Of a stretch of DNA of 64,000 nt, positions 10,418 through 22,319 are shown piece after piece. The stretch comes from Zantedeschia hybrid cultivar. Its lineage: Eukaryota > Streptophyta > Magnoliopsida > Alismatales > Araceae. Below the pieces are notes generated by a model. That model saw only the letters and a program-made list of their open reading frames with translations. It did not search any database and was not told where the DNA came from. The stretch covers positions 53,482,501-53,546,500 of the forward strand of contig JARZZO010000006.1 of NCBI GenBank assembly GCA_030544215.1, in the 5' to 3' direction. The first letter of the stretch is position 1, and every line of letters starts with the position of its first letter. Position numbers and translations under genes: made by a program.

Positions 10418-13400
10418 CTAAAAGCTCTTCCAAAATCTGGAAGTAAACCTCGGATCTCGATCTGATACAATGGACAAGGGGACCCCGTGCAGAGAGACGA
10501 TCCGGTCCACAAACAACTTAGCCAGCTTGCCGACCGACCAGTCCTTCCTAATGGCTAGGAAGTGTGCCGACTTGGTCAGTCGATCAACGATGACCCAGAT
10601 AGCGTCTCTTCTGCTAGGGGATGCGGGCAATCCCATCACAAAGTCCATCGTCACATGTTCCCATTTCCACTCAGGAATCGGCAAGGGTTGCAGCAACCCT
10701 CCAGGTCTCTGATGCTCGGCTTTAACCTGCTGACATGTCATACATCTAGCCACATACTCAGCCACATCTCTCTTCATACCGGGCCACCAGAAGTGCCTCC
10801 TCAAACAGTGATACATCTTTGTTGTCCCGGGATGCACTGCATACCTCGATCGGTGTGCCTCATCAAGAACACATTTGCGCACATCTTCCTCAGTCGGAAC
10901 ATAGAGTCTGCCTCTGAATCTGACGGTACCATCATCCCACAACTCAACCTCAGACCTCTGGAGAATCTGGGGTAACTCTGCATCTGCCCTCTGAGCCTCA
11001 ATCACAACATGGTACACAGCCGGTCTCACAGTCAAGCTGACAAGTACTGCTCTATCTTCTTCACGTGGAACCCTAAAGGAGGATTCCACCACCTGCTCAA
11101 ATAATTTCCACTCCCGAACCATAAGGTATGACATGACCGTCTTCTGACTCAAAGCGTCTGCCACCACATTCGCCTTGCCCGGATGATAGGAAAGGTCAAA
11201 GTCATAATCTTTAATAAACTCCATCCACCTTCGCTGCCTCAGGTTCAGGTCTCTCTGAGTGAACACATATTTCAGGCTCTTGTGATCTGTAAAGACCTGA
11301 AATTTCTCTCCATACAAGTAATGCCTCCAGATCTTCAGTGCAAATACCACAGCTGCAAGTTCCAAATCATGGGTAGGATAGTTTTCTTCATGCCTCTTCA
11401 GCTGCCGAGAAGCATAAGCAACCACCCTGCCATGCTGCATAAGGACTGCTCCCAATCCTCGACGGGACGCATCCGAGTAAACCACAAATCCACCTGACCC
11501 AGATGGAAGCACCAGCACTGGGGCTGACGTGAGACGAGTTTTTAGTTCAATAAAACTCTGCTCACAATCCTCAGTCCACACGAAACGAACTCCCTTTCGA
11601 GTCAGTCTCGACAAGGGGGCCGCTATCGAAGAAAATCCCTGAACAAACCGTCTGTAATATCCGGCAAGCCCCAGAAAGCTCCTAATCTCGGTCACTGAAG
11701 TCGGCCTGTTCCAGTCCATCACTGCCTCTATCTTCGCTGGGTCTACTGCGATACCTTCACTAGAAATAACGTGCCCAAGAAAGTGCACCTCGTTTAGCCA
11801 AAATTCACATTTGCTGAACTTGGCATAAAGTTGGTGCTCCCTCAGGACCTGCAACACTGCCCGAAGATGAGCAGCGTGCTCTTCCTCAGAAGAAGAATAG
11901 ATCAGAATGTCATCAACAAACACAACCACAAACTGGTCCAGGTAGGTCCTGAAGACTCGGTTCATCAGATCCATAAAAGCCGCCGGAGCATTGGTTAAGC
12001 TAAAGGGCATAACCAGAAACTCATAGTGCCCATACCGAGTCCTGAACGCCGTCTTACTAACATCCACATCTCTGATTCTCATATGATAGTATCCATATCT
12101 TAGATCGATCTTGGAAAACACCCTCGCGGTCTGCAGCTGATCCATCAAGTCATCGATCCTAGGAAGCGGGTACTTATTCTTTATTGTCACCTGGTTCAGC
12201 TGTCTATAATCGATGCACAATCTCAAAGAACCATCCTTCTTCCTGACAAACAGAACTGGAGCACCCCATGGAGATGTACTGGGACGAATAAAACCCTTGT
12301 CCAGCAACTCCTGCAACTGCGCCTTCAACTCAGCGAGTTCGGCTGGCGCCATCCGATACGGGGCCTTAGACAAGGGCGCCGTACCTGGTGCAAGCTCGAT
12401 GGTGAACTCAACCTCACGCTGTGGAGGAAGGCCAGGCAGCTCTTCCGGAAACGCATCTACGAAATCACAAACAACAGGCACCTCCCAAGGGCTGGGACTA
12501 GCACGGACATCAGAAACAACAACAGAGGCAAGAAAAGCTTCACAGCCACCAACAAGCAACCTCCGTGCCTTAAAGGCAGAAATAAGGATACCTCGGGAAG
12601 GAAGCATAATACCTTGGAAGAAGAAGGTCGGGATGTCCGGAATAGAGAAGCGCACCCTCTTCCTGTGGCAGTCTACCTCCGCATAAAAGGCCTCCAACCA
12701 ATCCATACCCAGGATGATATCAAAGTCACGAATAGCAAGTACGACCAACTGGGCAGGTAGCACATGACCCTCAATGGTCAAGGGAACACTCCTCAGACAA
12801 TTATAGGATATCATGAAGTCTCCAGAAGGGACTTCCACCATCAGACCATCAGATAACTCATCAACGGGTGCAGAAAGAATATCTAGAAACTGCTCAGAAA
12901 TAAAAGAATGCGAAGCACCCGAATCGATCAACACGTGCGCAGAGTTCCCAAGGACAGAGAGTGTACCTTCCACCAAGTTGGACGCGCGAGCCTCCCTCCT
13001 GGTGATAGCTAGAACTCTCCCCTGGGTCCTCGGCTTCTTCTGGTCACCTGAACCATGTCCCTGACCATACCCCTGCGGGCACTGCCTCGCCAAGTGGCCC
13101 TGCTGGCCGCAAGCGAAACATCTCCTGGGAAGTGTGGGACACTGAGTGCCGCCATGGGTACCACCACACTGCTGACAAACTGCCGGAAGCCTCTGAGCTG
13201 GCTCCTGCTGTGCACTAGACACTGTCTGACTCTGCTGCCCCTGTGTCAGATCCATGAACTCCCTCTCCTTGGCCCTCTGAACGTGTCTAGGGAAATACTG
13301 AGCGTTGAACTCCTTGACAAAGGTCTCCCAAGATATCTCCCTAAGACTCCTGTCCCCATAAGACAAACTCTTCAGTGTGGTCCACCAGTCATAGGCGCTA

Positions 13401-13732
13401 TCCTTCAGCATGAAGGTAGCCAGCGGGGTCCTCTCTACTGCCGCACAGTCCATGGTGTCAAAAGTCTTCTCTATCTCTCTAAGCCAATGGATGGCCTCGT
13501 CAGGGTCGGGACGACCGGTGAAGTGAGGTGGCCTCAGCTTCAAGAACCTCTCCAGTGTAGCTATAGTCCCTCCCCGAGAACTAGAACCCTCGCTAGGATC
13601 TCGTGCCTGATATCTAGCCATGGTATCCATCATGGCTTCCATAAACTGCTCAACACTCGGCCTCCCTGCCTCGGACCCACTAGGGGCATCTCCCCTCTCT
13701 CGAATAACTGGCATCCTCTTCCTGGGAGCCAT
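10418..13732 (-). CDS. Element A gag-pol polyprotein, N-terminal 1,104 aa
   Basis: Starts MAPRKRMPV at 13732, two bases after an in-frame TAG, matching element D. Domains in order: Gag core 60-165; two knuckle-like motifs, C186-C189-H193-C198 and the classic CFACGQQGHLARQC at 205-218; protease DSGAS at 270-274; RT from about 440, with RKKDGSLRLCIDYRQLN at 497-513 and catalytic VFVDDIL at 604-610; RNase H with D754, E791 and D816; integrase zinc finger with H967, C997 and C1000; integrase core D1030 and D1091. Defects: the second half of Gag is missing (joins after residue 165), and the frame ends at TAG 10418-10420 where element D has CAG. In RT, MPFSLTNAP replaces the usual MPFGLTNAP. The order RT-RNase H-integrase-chromodomain marks a chromovirus. 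Confidence 0.95.
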   Translation of the reverse strand: MAPRKRMPVIRERGDAPSGSEAGRPSVEQFMEAMMDTMARYQARDPSEGSSSRGGTIATLERFLKLRPPHFTGRPDPDEAIHWLREIEKTFDTMDCAAVERTPLATFMLKDSAYDWWTTLKSLSYGDRSLREISWETFVKEFNAQYFPRHVQRAKEREFMDLTQGQQSQTVSSAQQEPAQRLPAVCQQCGGTHGGTQCPTLPRRCFACGQQGHLARQCPQGYGQGHGSGDQKKPRTQGRVLAITRREARASNLVEGTLSVLGNSAHVLIDSGASHSFISEQFLDILSAPVDELSDGLMVEVPSGDFMISYNCLRSVPLTIEGHVLPAQLVVLAIRDFDIILGMDWLEAFYAEVDCHRKRVRFSIPDIPTFFFQGIMLPSRGILISAFKARRLLVGGCEAFLASVVVSDVRASPSPWEVPVVCDFVDAFPEELPGLPPQREVEFTIELAPGTAPLSKAPYRMAPAELAELKAQLQELLDKGFIRPSTSPWGAPVLFVRKKDGSLRLCIDYRQLNQVTIKNKYPLPRIDDLMDQLQTARVFSKIDLRYGYYHMRIRDVDVSKTAFRTRYGHYEFLVMPFSLTNAPAAFMDLMNRVFRTYLDQFVVVFVDDILIYSSSEEEHAAHLRAVLQVLREHQLYAKFSKCEFWLNEVHFLGHVISSEGIAVDPAKIEAVMDWNRPTSVTEIRSFLGLAGYYRRFVQGFSSIAAPLSRLTRKGVRFVWTEDCEQSFIELKTRLTSAPVLVLPSGSGGFVVYSDASRRGLGAVLMQHGRVVAYASRQLKRHEENYPTHDLELAAVVFALKIWRHYLYGEKFQVFTDHKSLKYVFTQRDLNLRQRRWMEFIKDYDFDLSYHPGKANVVADALSQKTVMSYLMVREWKLFEQVVESSFRVPREEDRAVLVSLTVRPAVYHVVIEAQRADAELPQILQRSEVELWDDGTVRFRGRLYVPTEEDVRKCVLDEAHRSRYAVHPGTTKMYHCLRRHFWWPGMKRDVAEYVARCMTCQQVKAEHQRPGGLLQPLPIPEWKWEHVTMDFVMGLPASPSRRDAIWVIVDRLTKSAHFLAIRKDWSVGKLAKLFVDRIVSLHGVPLSIVSDRDPRFTSRFWKSF

Positions 13733-13875
13733 CTACTCGCCTACAATTACAAAATCAAAAAGTTCTAATCAGAAACCTAAAACCTATGCTACCGACGTGC
13801 CTGTACGGGATAATGTATTTATTTGCCGAATTTACAACATTTAACCTAGTTATTTATTTATTTGCCAGACCGTAT

Positions 13876-13887
13876 GCTCTGATACCA
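13876..13887 (-). other. Element A primer-binding site
   Basis: gctctgatacca on the plus strand is the exact complement of tggtatcagagc, the initiator Met tRNA primer site. It is two bases inside the 5' LTR. Confidence 0.9.
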
Positions 13888-13889
13888 AC

Positions 13890-16219
13890 TGTAACGACCC
13901 GCCACCCTATAATCGGGGATCCGATTACTAAATGGGTACCGAATCATTAATTTGGGACCAAACCAGGATCTAGTAAGTCTGGGAAATAAATAATAAACTA
14001 AGCTAAACATTCACATCGCATTGAATTGAAATGAAAGTGCAGGAAATTAAAATTATTACAATGCGACTCGATTACAGCAAATAATTATATACTCCAGGTG
14101 AAAGGAAATAATTAAACATACAGGCCAGAAAATAAATGACAACTACATCGGGGCATACCCCAGAACAACTGCCGAAGAAGCACAACACACGGCCGCACAC
14201 GCCGCTCTAAGTCTGCTGGGAGTCCTCACCTGAAAACCGCAGGGGTGAGTCTCAAGAACAAGACTCAGTCGGGATCCTTCGATCCCCACTGCCCACGCAC
14301 ACACCCACAAGTGTAAAGTACAGCTAACGGTGAAGTCACAAGTGTAGTGGCAGGTACAATTCCTAATTCTCTACGTGAGAATACATGTAATCGCAGTTAT
14401 AATAATCATGCACATTCTAAACCAGCCGTTAGAAAATCTACAACCGTCATTTCGGTTGAACTCGCCGACCGTGCAAACAACGGTGGGGAAAACCTCGACC
14501 CGCTGAGACGAAGGAGTAGCCCCTCGGATAGCACGCTCGCTACTCCGGCCCAACTGGCTCAGGTGACTACCCCTTCCCCCAGCATGAGTGACTCTCCGAA
14601 TGTACCACTCCGACACCGGTACTAGCTGACCCCGGGGTTCACCAGGTGACCCTCTCTCACTAGGCGTCACCCCGCCCACGCCCCCACCGCCGCTGTGCTC
14701 ACACCCCCACCAGCACAGGGTGATAAAGTGCTACAATGTCACTCCAGGTCCACAGTAACTGAAAAACCCAACACAGTGCGATCCGGTCACGTGAAAAACC
14801 CGCGATCGCATAACACACATAGAACCATCCGATCATGAGGAATCCATCTCTATCGGGTGCACTAAAACATGTGCTAACCATCTATCTAGCAGTATGAACA
14901 CGTTTTACTGGCATGCATTAGTGAGATTCTGTCTTGAATCGCGTCGACCAAGGTCGACGCCATTCAAGCTCCAAGTACAGGTTTATATAAATCAGTCTTC
15001 AGATTCTGGCCTTAAAAGGCGTCGACACCGGCAGTCGCCTTTTAAAAGGCGTCGACATCCCCAGACGCCATTCAACACGAAAATCCGGAATTTCCCAGAA
15101 CTTTATTCAGGCGATTTCTGTGGTTAAAACGCGTCATGGACGCCTGACGCCATTCAAAAATGCGTCGTTTACCCATGACGCCGTTTAGCCACAGAATCCG
15201 CGACCTGGCAGTCTGCCTGTCAGGCGATTCCTGTCTAAAAGGCGTCGTGATGGTCCGACGCCTTTCAAAAAGGCGTCGTCCATGCACGACGTCTTTCAGC
15301 CCCAGGAACCAGGAACGCCCTAAACCCGAGGGCTCCCTTTCCAACCCCAAATAACCCCAAAAATCATTCAAACTGGAGGGGAAACGAAGAGCAAGACAAT
15401 TCATAGGCAAGCACCCCCATAGAGAACCTAAACATGCTCATTCTAACCCCCAAAACCGAAGATCTACCACATGCATATCGAGGAAAAACATGATTTAAAC
15501 GCAAATGCTACGGGGAACGTCACCCTACCCGACACTCGAACTCCACCAAGCTCCACGCCGTTCACCCTTCTCGCCCCACGCCGCCGCCGGTACCGCAGTG
15601 GTCGTCCTTGCTCCACCGTGACGTCGGCCGCCGTCCGGAGAGTAGAACGCCGCAGTGGAAGTGGAGGTGGTAGTGGTATGAGTTAGGTAGAGGATGGAGT
15701 GGAGAGAGAGGCGAAATGGTGGGAGGAAAAGAGGGAGGAGGAGGTGGTCGCCGCCGGTCGCCGGAGGAGGAGGAGAGAGGGAGAGTAGGAGAAAATGAGG
15801 GAAAGAAGGAGGGCTCGCGGGGGTAACCAGGAACTGGCTAAAACGCGTCGACATCCACGGACGCCTATCAGGTGACAAGACGGCCGCTCTGACAAGATTC
15901 TGAAACGCGTCGTTTTACACAGACGCCATTCAGACAACTTGTCAGGGCCGTACTCTGACACACCCAGAGTCACAGTCTGAAAGGCGTCGTCCTTCGCAGA
16001 CGCCGTTCAGACGACCTGACAGGGCCGTACCCACGCGGCCCAAGGCCAACCCCCGCGGCACCCACGTGGCAGCACCTGAAACGCGTCTGCCAAGGTGGAC
16101 GCCGTTCAAAACGCGTCGCCAGGTCCTGACGCGATTCAACTCAGAACTACCGCCCCCCACAAGGGTTAGAACAACAAGGTCTGACCCGAAGCCCGGATCC
16201 GAAAGTCTCGATCCTTACA
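13890..16219 (-). repeat. Element A 5' LTR
   Basis: 2,330 bp, the same length as the other LTR of the element. It contains the TATA-like tttatataaa at 14982-14991 (minus strand) and the same 12-module set. It would drive transcription leftwards into gag-pol. Element edge and gaacg duplication are at 16219/16220. Confidence 0.9.
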
Positions 16220-17453
16220 GAACGGGAGTCGGAGAAGTGACGGAGTAGATCCAGGGATCCGGATCTGGCCTGGGGCGCCAGAGAGAGAGAGAGAAAGAGA
16301 GGCAGGGCGGGTAAGGTTAGCAGCAGCTTGGCCTGCTCAGCCCATTCGTTATATTTTATACTAACCGCACGGTTTTTCATAAAAACCACCGGTTTATATA
16401 AAACCCACTTATTTATCCATCATAAAAACCACCGGTTTATATTACCAGTCCGGTTAATAGCCCAATAAGCCCAGTAACTCTTTACTGGCTTTATTAATCA
16501 ATTAATAACTCTTTATTAATTAATTAATCAATCGAATTGATGTCACACATCAAATTCGACCGGGCCTCCGATCACGTTGGGTGCCTAGCAACACTGCGTG
16601 AACCCGGAAGGTATCGGGGTTAAGTAACCCACTCTTGGAACCTTTCCACCGACAGTTACCGCGTGGATATAATCCTTCATTCGTACAATGCTCTCGAGTC
16701 AACTTAGGGTATGGCGTGCTGTCAAACCCTAACCGATCGACTCACTTGGATTGGATGCCGCTGATGAATATCGAAAAGCTCCTTTTTCCGATATATCGTC
16801 TGCCTTGGCCAGGGGCTTCCGCGCATCCTTCCTAGAGAATTCTCTCTCTAAGTACCGAGAGCGAATGATTCCTTATTGACATACAATTCCCTTCAACGGT
16901 ATTTCGTTGTACCCAATCCTTGACTGTTTAGAATCCCGTGGTTAGAGATTCATAAACCAAGGTCAAAGCACAGAAGTCCACCGACAAGGTGTCCTTGGTG
17001 TCTCAAGTCCGAGGACCATCCACGCAACTGCGACAATAGAATCAAGCTGGTTGACAGTGAGGTACAATACCATCCAGCGATTCAGTCGGATCCGTTCAGT
17101 GAACTCATTCTCCAATGAGCACCTATAGATTCGCCTTAGTGTCTCCACACAAGTGACTTATGAGATCAGTCAACCTCATCATATGAGCAGGAGTAATCTG
17201 TACTAGTCTAACCGGATATCCGATGTCTTTCTCGGATATCCTCTAACTAGGAACGATTAAGAATATGTGTGTTTAATTGATCAGTCTCATTAGTATGATC
17301 TCATCATAATCTGATCACTATCGCACATATTCACGGACTTCATTATGAGACGATAATTAATACGATTTACTCACAATGAATATTATGTCATTATGTTAAT
17401 AAATAAACGAAATTACAAGGTTAGATTGGCTTGTAGGGCACCTAAGACTAACA
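16220..17453 (-). repeat. copia 3' LTR, right part
   Basis: Continuation of the LTR at 6876-7189 after removal of element A and one gaacg copy, giving about 1,543 bp. It ends cctaagactaaca on the plus strand (TGTTAGTCTTAGG in element orientation). Next to it, atctcccactt (17454-17464) is the complement of the copia polypurine tract aagtgggagat. Shared copia LTR blocks include the tgtctccacacaagtgac run near 17141. Confidence 0.85.
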
Positions 17454-17983
17454 ATCTCCCACTTGAACTAAAGCCAATCACCTTTATATAGTAAGCCTAT
17501 AGACTCTAGGTGACACTCAAACACAATTTGAGCCAACGGCTTTGTCAGTGGATCTGCTACATTGTCGACTGATGGAACTCTTTCCACCACTACATCTCCT
17601 CTGGATATGATCTCTCTGATAAGGTGAATGCGCCTCAGAATATCTTTCGATTTCTGATGAGACCATGGCTTTTTCACTTGTGTAATAGTCCCATTATTGT
17701 TACACAACAGCGGAAAATGATCAAAGATGCAGGGAACTATGTCAAGGTTGGTGATGAACTTCTTCAACCACACTACTTCCTTGAAAGCTTCAGCTATAGC
17801 GATGTGCTCAGCTTCAGTCGTCGAATCTGCAGTGGTTGCTTGCTTGGAACTTTTCCAGCACACTGCTCCTCCATTCAAAGTAAACACGAATCCAGATATA
17901 GACTAACTGTCATCTAGATCTGACTGGAAACTCGAGTCAGTAAAACCTCGCAGTTTCAAGTCATCTCCTCCATAGACAAGAAA
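17454..17983 (-). pseudogene. copia pol 3' end (RNase H) remnant
   Basis: Minus-strand frame 17887-17468 reads FTLNGGAVCWKSSKQ, then DSTTEAEHIAIAEAFKEVVWLKKF, CNNNGTI, HLIREI, VDNVADPLTKPL and KGDWL. This is the standard end of Ty1/copia RNase H. A further upstream part (LVYGGDDLKLRGFTDSSFQ) runs to 17983 in the same frame but with a stop between them. Everything upstream of this in pol and gag is missing, cut off at the edge of the CACTA remnant. It belongs to the LTR at 6876-17453. Confidence 0.9.
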
Positions 17984-18104
17984 CATGCAATTATTCTAAA
18001 AAATCTTCCATTATAAATCACTTATGAATTGCTTGGATAATTTTTTGCTGAATGGGTTGCTGATCCAATTCTGAATGATATTCCATTGTTATACATCCTC
18101 CGTG

Positions 18105-18275
18105 TTTAATTTCTGCAAAAATCCCCATCTCCATGTTTATGTTTCTGTAATTTCCCCATCCCCATGTTCATTTCATGCAATAACTCCCCTCTACAATTTT
18201 GTTTATGTTAATCCCCATCCACAATTTTAGTTTTCTGCATATTCCCCATCCCCGAGTTCAGTTCATGCTAAATTT
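18105..18275. repeat. degenerate minisatellite, about 30-bp unit, about 5 copies
   Basis: Successive copies follow the pattern tttctgcaa...ccccatccccatgtt, with start points near 18110, 18147, 18174, 18205 and 18232. Copies differ by substitutions and small indels. It lies in the 5' part of the CACTA remnant, where subterminal or promoter repeats would be expected. Confidence 0.6.
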
Positions 18276-18555
18276 TCTCATATATGAGAAAATTACATAT
18301 CTATCTGGAGATTTGATATGCTGAAAGTTTGCAGTGCTCAAATGCACTTTGTTGACATGCTTAGCCCTGAAAAATGAGCACCAAATGGAGGAACCTGTCA
18401 CTATTTCCATAGAAGCTTAGCTCTCAAACATATTTGCATATGATTAATTGAGATGATCTCCAACCTGCTTAACTTGATGGGTTTACAAATAAAAGACCAT
18501 CCATGCCAGTGTCTCTTATTCCAATTGTCAGTTTTATCCCACTGTGAAGTGATGA

Positions 18556-18586
18556 ACCAGCAGCCGGCGTAACACCGGCTGCTGGT
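18556..18586. repeat. 12-bp perfect GC-rich inverted repeat
   Basis: accagcagccgg (18556-18567) and ccggctgctggt (18575-18586) are exact complements around the 7-nt loop cgtaaca. It is much more GC-rich than its AT-rich surroundings. Confidence 0.75.
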
Positions 18587-18990
18587 GCAGCAAGTTATAC
18601 TCTTTATAAATTCGGATGACTCTTGTCGTTCTTTGTATGTGCATCATTATAGATATGTCTTTAGGATACTCAAATTTTTTGAACTTGATATACCCTTTCT
18701 AGTATTTCAGTAGTTGATGTGAAAATAAATTATTGTTCTGTTTCTAAGTCTGGTTAAAGATGGAAATGCATGTTTGCATAAGAAGCTAATTTTTAAATAA
18801 GGATTTTTTGATGCAACTTCCCCTAAGCAAAATCCTCTGGCTTCTAGTGAAATATGCCCCCCAGCTCAGATGATGGCTACTGTGTCAAGGTCTTTTTTCC
18901 TTTGAAAGTGGCATTGCCAAGGTCCTCATAAAATTTTAACTATAGATTCAGCTTTGGAATAGCAAGAGGGGTTGAGAGGAGGATAGCGAG

Positions 18991-21900
18991 ATGGAGCAAC
19001 AAGAGGGAATAACAACCAGAGCGATGAGTTAGAGGTCTCAGCGGCGTAACGTGGGAAGTAACTCTGGGTCAAGTCTTCAAGTCCAATCCTCATAGGGTAA
19101 GATTAAATTTATATTTGTGACATGTGTCTATTGCATCTTATTCTTAATAACTATTGTGTATTGATTAACAGGTTCAGCAAATGCACCTGAGATGTTGACT
19201 TCAACTATAGGAAAGAAGAGGACTCGAGGAAAGTATAAGGGCCTTGGACTATCACAAAAGATTAGATTGATGGGTAATGCTAAGTTGCCGGTGGAACTTA
19301 GCATAAAAGATAGAAAGGCATTTAGGGTTAATGCCACTGACCTAGTCGGTGAGATATCTCGACTAATAAAGATTCATGCTTCATTTGAAGAGAAGAATTG
19401 GAAACATGTACCTGAGAACAACAAACAGAAAATCTACGAGTTTGTTTTGGTAATTACTCTTCATATATATCTCATTATTTTTTTCATTATTCCAGTGTCT
19501 TTAATAAATTCATTCAATCTTTGCAAGAGAAGTTTGACCTGAAAATTGAAGGTGAGGTTCGTCAGGATGATGATGTCAAATTTATTATCTTAGAGCAAGC
19601 ACAAAGGTTTTATAGGATATTCTGTCATCACTTGCAAAAACATTATTTGTCTATGGAAACTGATGAGCAGTATCTACAAAATCCTCCTGAAGAACTTAAT
19701 ATGGACCAATGGGTCGCACTAGTGAGATATTTTGGGTCGGATAAATATTAGGTGCATACAATTGAATTTTTCTTTACATTACGTAGCGATCCTTTTACTA
19801 ATAAATTTATAGTTACTTTTTACTTTTTTCATAGGCGATGAGTAAACGAAACAAAGTCAATCGTGCAAAACAAGCAATTGGGCATATCTGTGGTCACAAA
19901 TCCTTTAAACAAGGTATTTTTGAAGCGGTAAGTTTCTCTTATCAAAATAATATGGGAAACTAAGCATGATGGCGTAGACAACCAAAATAGAGTTGGTTCC
20001 TCACAGAGATGAAAACAAACCACTTTATGAAATTCTCCAGAGCATCTGTATGAGAATAAGGATAAAGTTTAGAGGCTTTTTTTATTTTATATAATGCAAG
20101 GTATAGTACAGGGCATTTTGCATATTACATTTTAATTATAAAAGTTGTATACCATTTTTTTTTTGTTACAACTACCAAGTTTCAAGCCTACTCTATTGCT
20201 TAAGTTGTTTGGTTGTATTTGAGCTTAAAGTATGTATGGCCCTTTTAATTTCTTCCTTCTTCATCTGTTTGAGTGCCCATCTGTTCATATTCGTCTCCTG
20301 TAAGGCACGAGTAGCTAAGATATATAGTCTCGTTTGAAATTGCACAATGCCACTCTCAACATCATCATCGTCTTCCCTTTGTTAGTATTGCCCACTTGTT
20401 CTTTATCAGTCGTATGATCAGGATTACCAGCCATATCCTGTTAACCAGCCAGCCACTAAATTGGAGCTTACCATCTTATCTTTGGTCAATGGTCCATGGT
20501 CAATGCTGATGATGCAGACTGTTGGCCCTGGTATCTGGTATGGACTTAATAATAAGTAAACTTTGCAGAAAAAGCGAGATAAACTAAATAGGGGCCATTA
20601 ATGATATGGATGGCCGAGAAGCTCCATAACAGGTGATGTTATGATTGCGGAGCGGAGAGGGGAGAGGCGCTCGTCTTTGGAGGCTCTTGATGTGCTTCAC
20701 TCTGATACTTTAGCTTACCCTCAGGAAACTCTAACAATTTTTTTTTTTGCTCTCAGCCAAATGCAGAAAAAAAAACAACTCACTCATGTGCATTTGTATC
20801 ATAGTTAGTGAACTTGCTCCCTTGTTGACACATAGTAACAAACACATAATTATGTTGACATTTGCTGAAAGCAGTCGCCATGGAGATATGATACTTCAGT
20901 TAAAGGAATTGTGTCTTATAAAGTGATCAGCAATCTTCATCGTCTGATAAAGGTTTTAAGCTGAGAGTGAAGGAGATAAGGCCCTTCATCCTTGAAACTT
21001 CTTCACTTTGGGTGTTTACAAGGACTTTACTTCCTCTGCCACCATATTTTAAAGGCTCCCACACTAGCTATCAGTTCTCTTTACTTGTCTCCCCCTTGAA
21101 GATGTTAGGTGGGCTGCTCCCTTCTTTCTGACAGAAGCACTAAGTATCGTGCATGTTTGAATGTCAATTGGAGGGTAGGACTATAAAGGCACTTGGAACC
21201 AATGAGGTAGAAGGAGAAAGGGTAGTTTGCACTATTTGCACTATTTAATAGTTATAGTTAGCATGTTGTTTGAATCTAATTGTTGTTATTATCATTTTGC
21301 ACTATTTTACATCTAAAGAAAAAAATATAAGATGTCTTTTTCCCACTGGATGCAGTTTTCTAGAGTGGGATAAATGATCTGCCTGTCTTATCATTCAATG
21401 ATAGCTTGTTATAGTTTACGTATTCTAATGAATTTATAGGTGCTGACTTGCCATGTTACAGAGAAATGAAATAGGAGAAGAGCCTGAAATTGACAAGTTG
21501 TGGAGGATGACTCATCAGAAAAAGGATGGGTCATGGGAGAGTGAAGGGGCTAAAGAAATTTTATGTAAGTTTCACTTTACGTCATTGTCCATTCTGGTTT
21601 ATATTAATAAGTTAATTTTAATCATGAACTTATCTAAATGTTTTAAAAAATAACAAATAATAATATTTTAATTTTGAATCCCCCTTAAATGTTTTGCAGG
21701 AAAAAGTTCAAGAAAAAGTTCAAGAACAAGACAGTTATGAAGACATTGTAGGATCACAGAGTGTAGATGAAATATTCACTTCTATTGTCAGGCAGCGATC
21801 AAGCTATGTACGAGGACGTGGGTGTGGTCCAAGGCCACCACGTAAATCAGCCATGTCAGCAGTGACTATTTCAAGACTTCAAACAGACCTTCAAGAGAAG

Positions 21901-22074
21901 GATGCTACTATTAAAGAGTTGTAAAAACACGTAAAGGAAGTAGAGGGACGAGTTGACCAACAGCTCGAGCAGCAAAGGCAAAATCTTTTAGATGAAGTTG
22001 ATCACAGAGTGTTAGACATTTTGTCTAGGACGAGTGGTACATTTAGAGGGTTAGGAGATCAACATGATGGATAG
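18991..22074 (+). pseudogene. CACTA-associated transposase-24-like gene, six exon-like blocks
   Basis: Blocks, with boundaries inferred from GT/AG: 18991-19096, 19172-19449, 19530-19751, 19835-19927, 21462-21564, 21700-22074. The second and third carry GKYKGLGLSQKIRL, PVELSI, VGEISRLIKIHASFEEKNW, VPENNKQKIYEFVL, then KFDL and EELNMDQWVALVRYF. The fourth has NKVNRAKQAIGHICGHKSF, the fifth EIDKLWRMTHQKKDGSW, the sixth RSSYVRGRGCGPRPPRK and a predicted coiled coil (DLQEKDATIKEL...DQQLEQQRQNLLDEV). This order matches the plant En/Spm-associated transposase-24 family, whose role in transposition is not settled. In-frame stops at 19030-19032, 19749-19751 and 21922-21924 show decay. The intron at 19928-21461 is 1.5 kb and contains nothing I recognise. 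Confidence 0.75.
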
Positions 22075-22319
22075 GAGTTTGCTCTTTTTTCTATTTTGTT
22101 TTAATTACATGTATCGTTTATGAAGTACATATGTGGATTTTGGAACCTTGGTATGGTTTTACTATATAGATGATGAATGTGAATTATATTTGTCTCATAT
22201 AATAGTGTATATTTTGCTTGCGTACAATTCTTGTATGCTTACAATGTACAGGTGATGTGTATAATAAATATAAAATATGTATTTAATATATTTATTTATT
22301 TTTTCATTTAATCTTTTGT

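Larger units (their letters stand above)
7190..16219 (-). mobile_element. Element A: complete Tekay/Del-type chromovirus (Ty3/gypsy)
   Basis: A complete 9,030-bp element on the minus strand: 5' LTR 13890-16219, PBS complement 13876-13887, gag-pol 13732-9608, polypurine tract 9520-9533, 3' LTR 7190-9519. It is flanked by a perfect 5-bp duplication, gaacg at 7185-7189 and 16220-16224. It sits inside a copia LTR. The two LTRs have equal length (2,330 bp) and differ by scattered single bases (for example near 7397/14097 and 7803/14503). That points to a fairly recent insertion. Gag carries a 127-codon deletion and pol one amber codon, so it is probably not self-sufficient now. Element D is a second copy of the same family. 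Confidence 0.95.

Noticed and set aside
12213..12686. Plus-strand ORFs of 100-237 aa across element A
   Set aside because: Shadows of the minus-strand gag-pol; composition and codon pattern follow the real frame.
19928..21461. Separate gene in the long intron of the CACTA gene
   Set aside because: AT-rich, no long frame, no recognisable motif; treated as intron, possibly with an unrecognised insertion.
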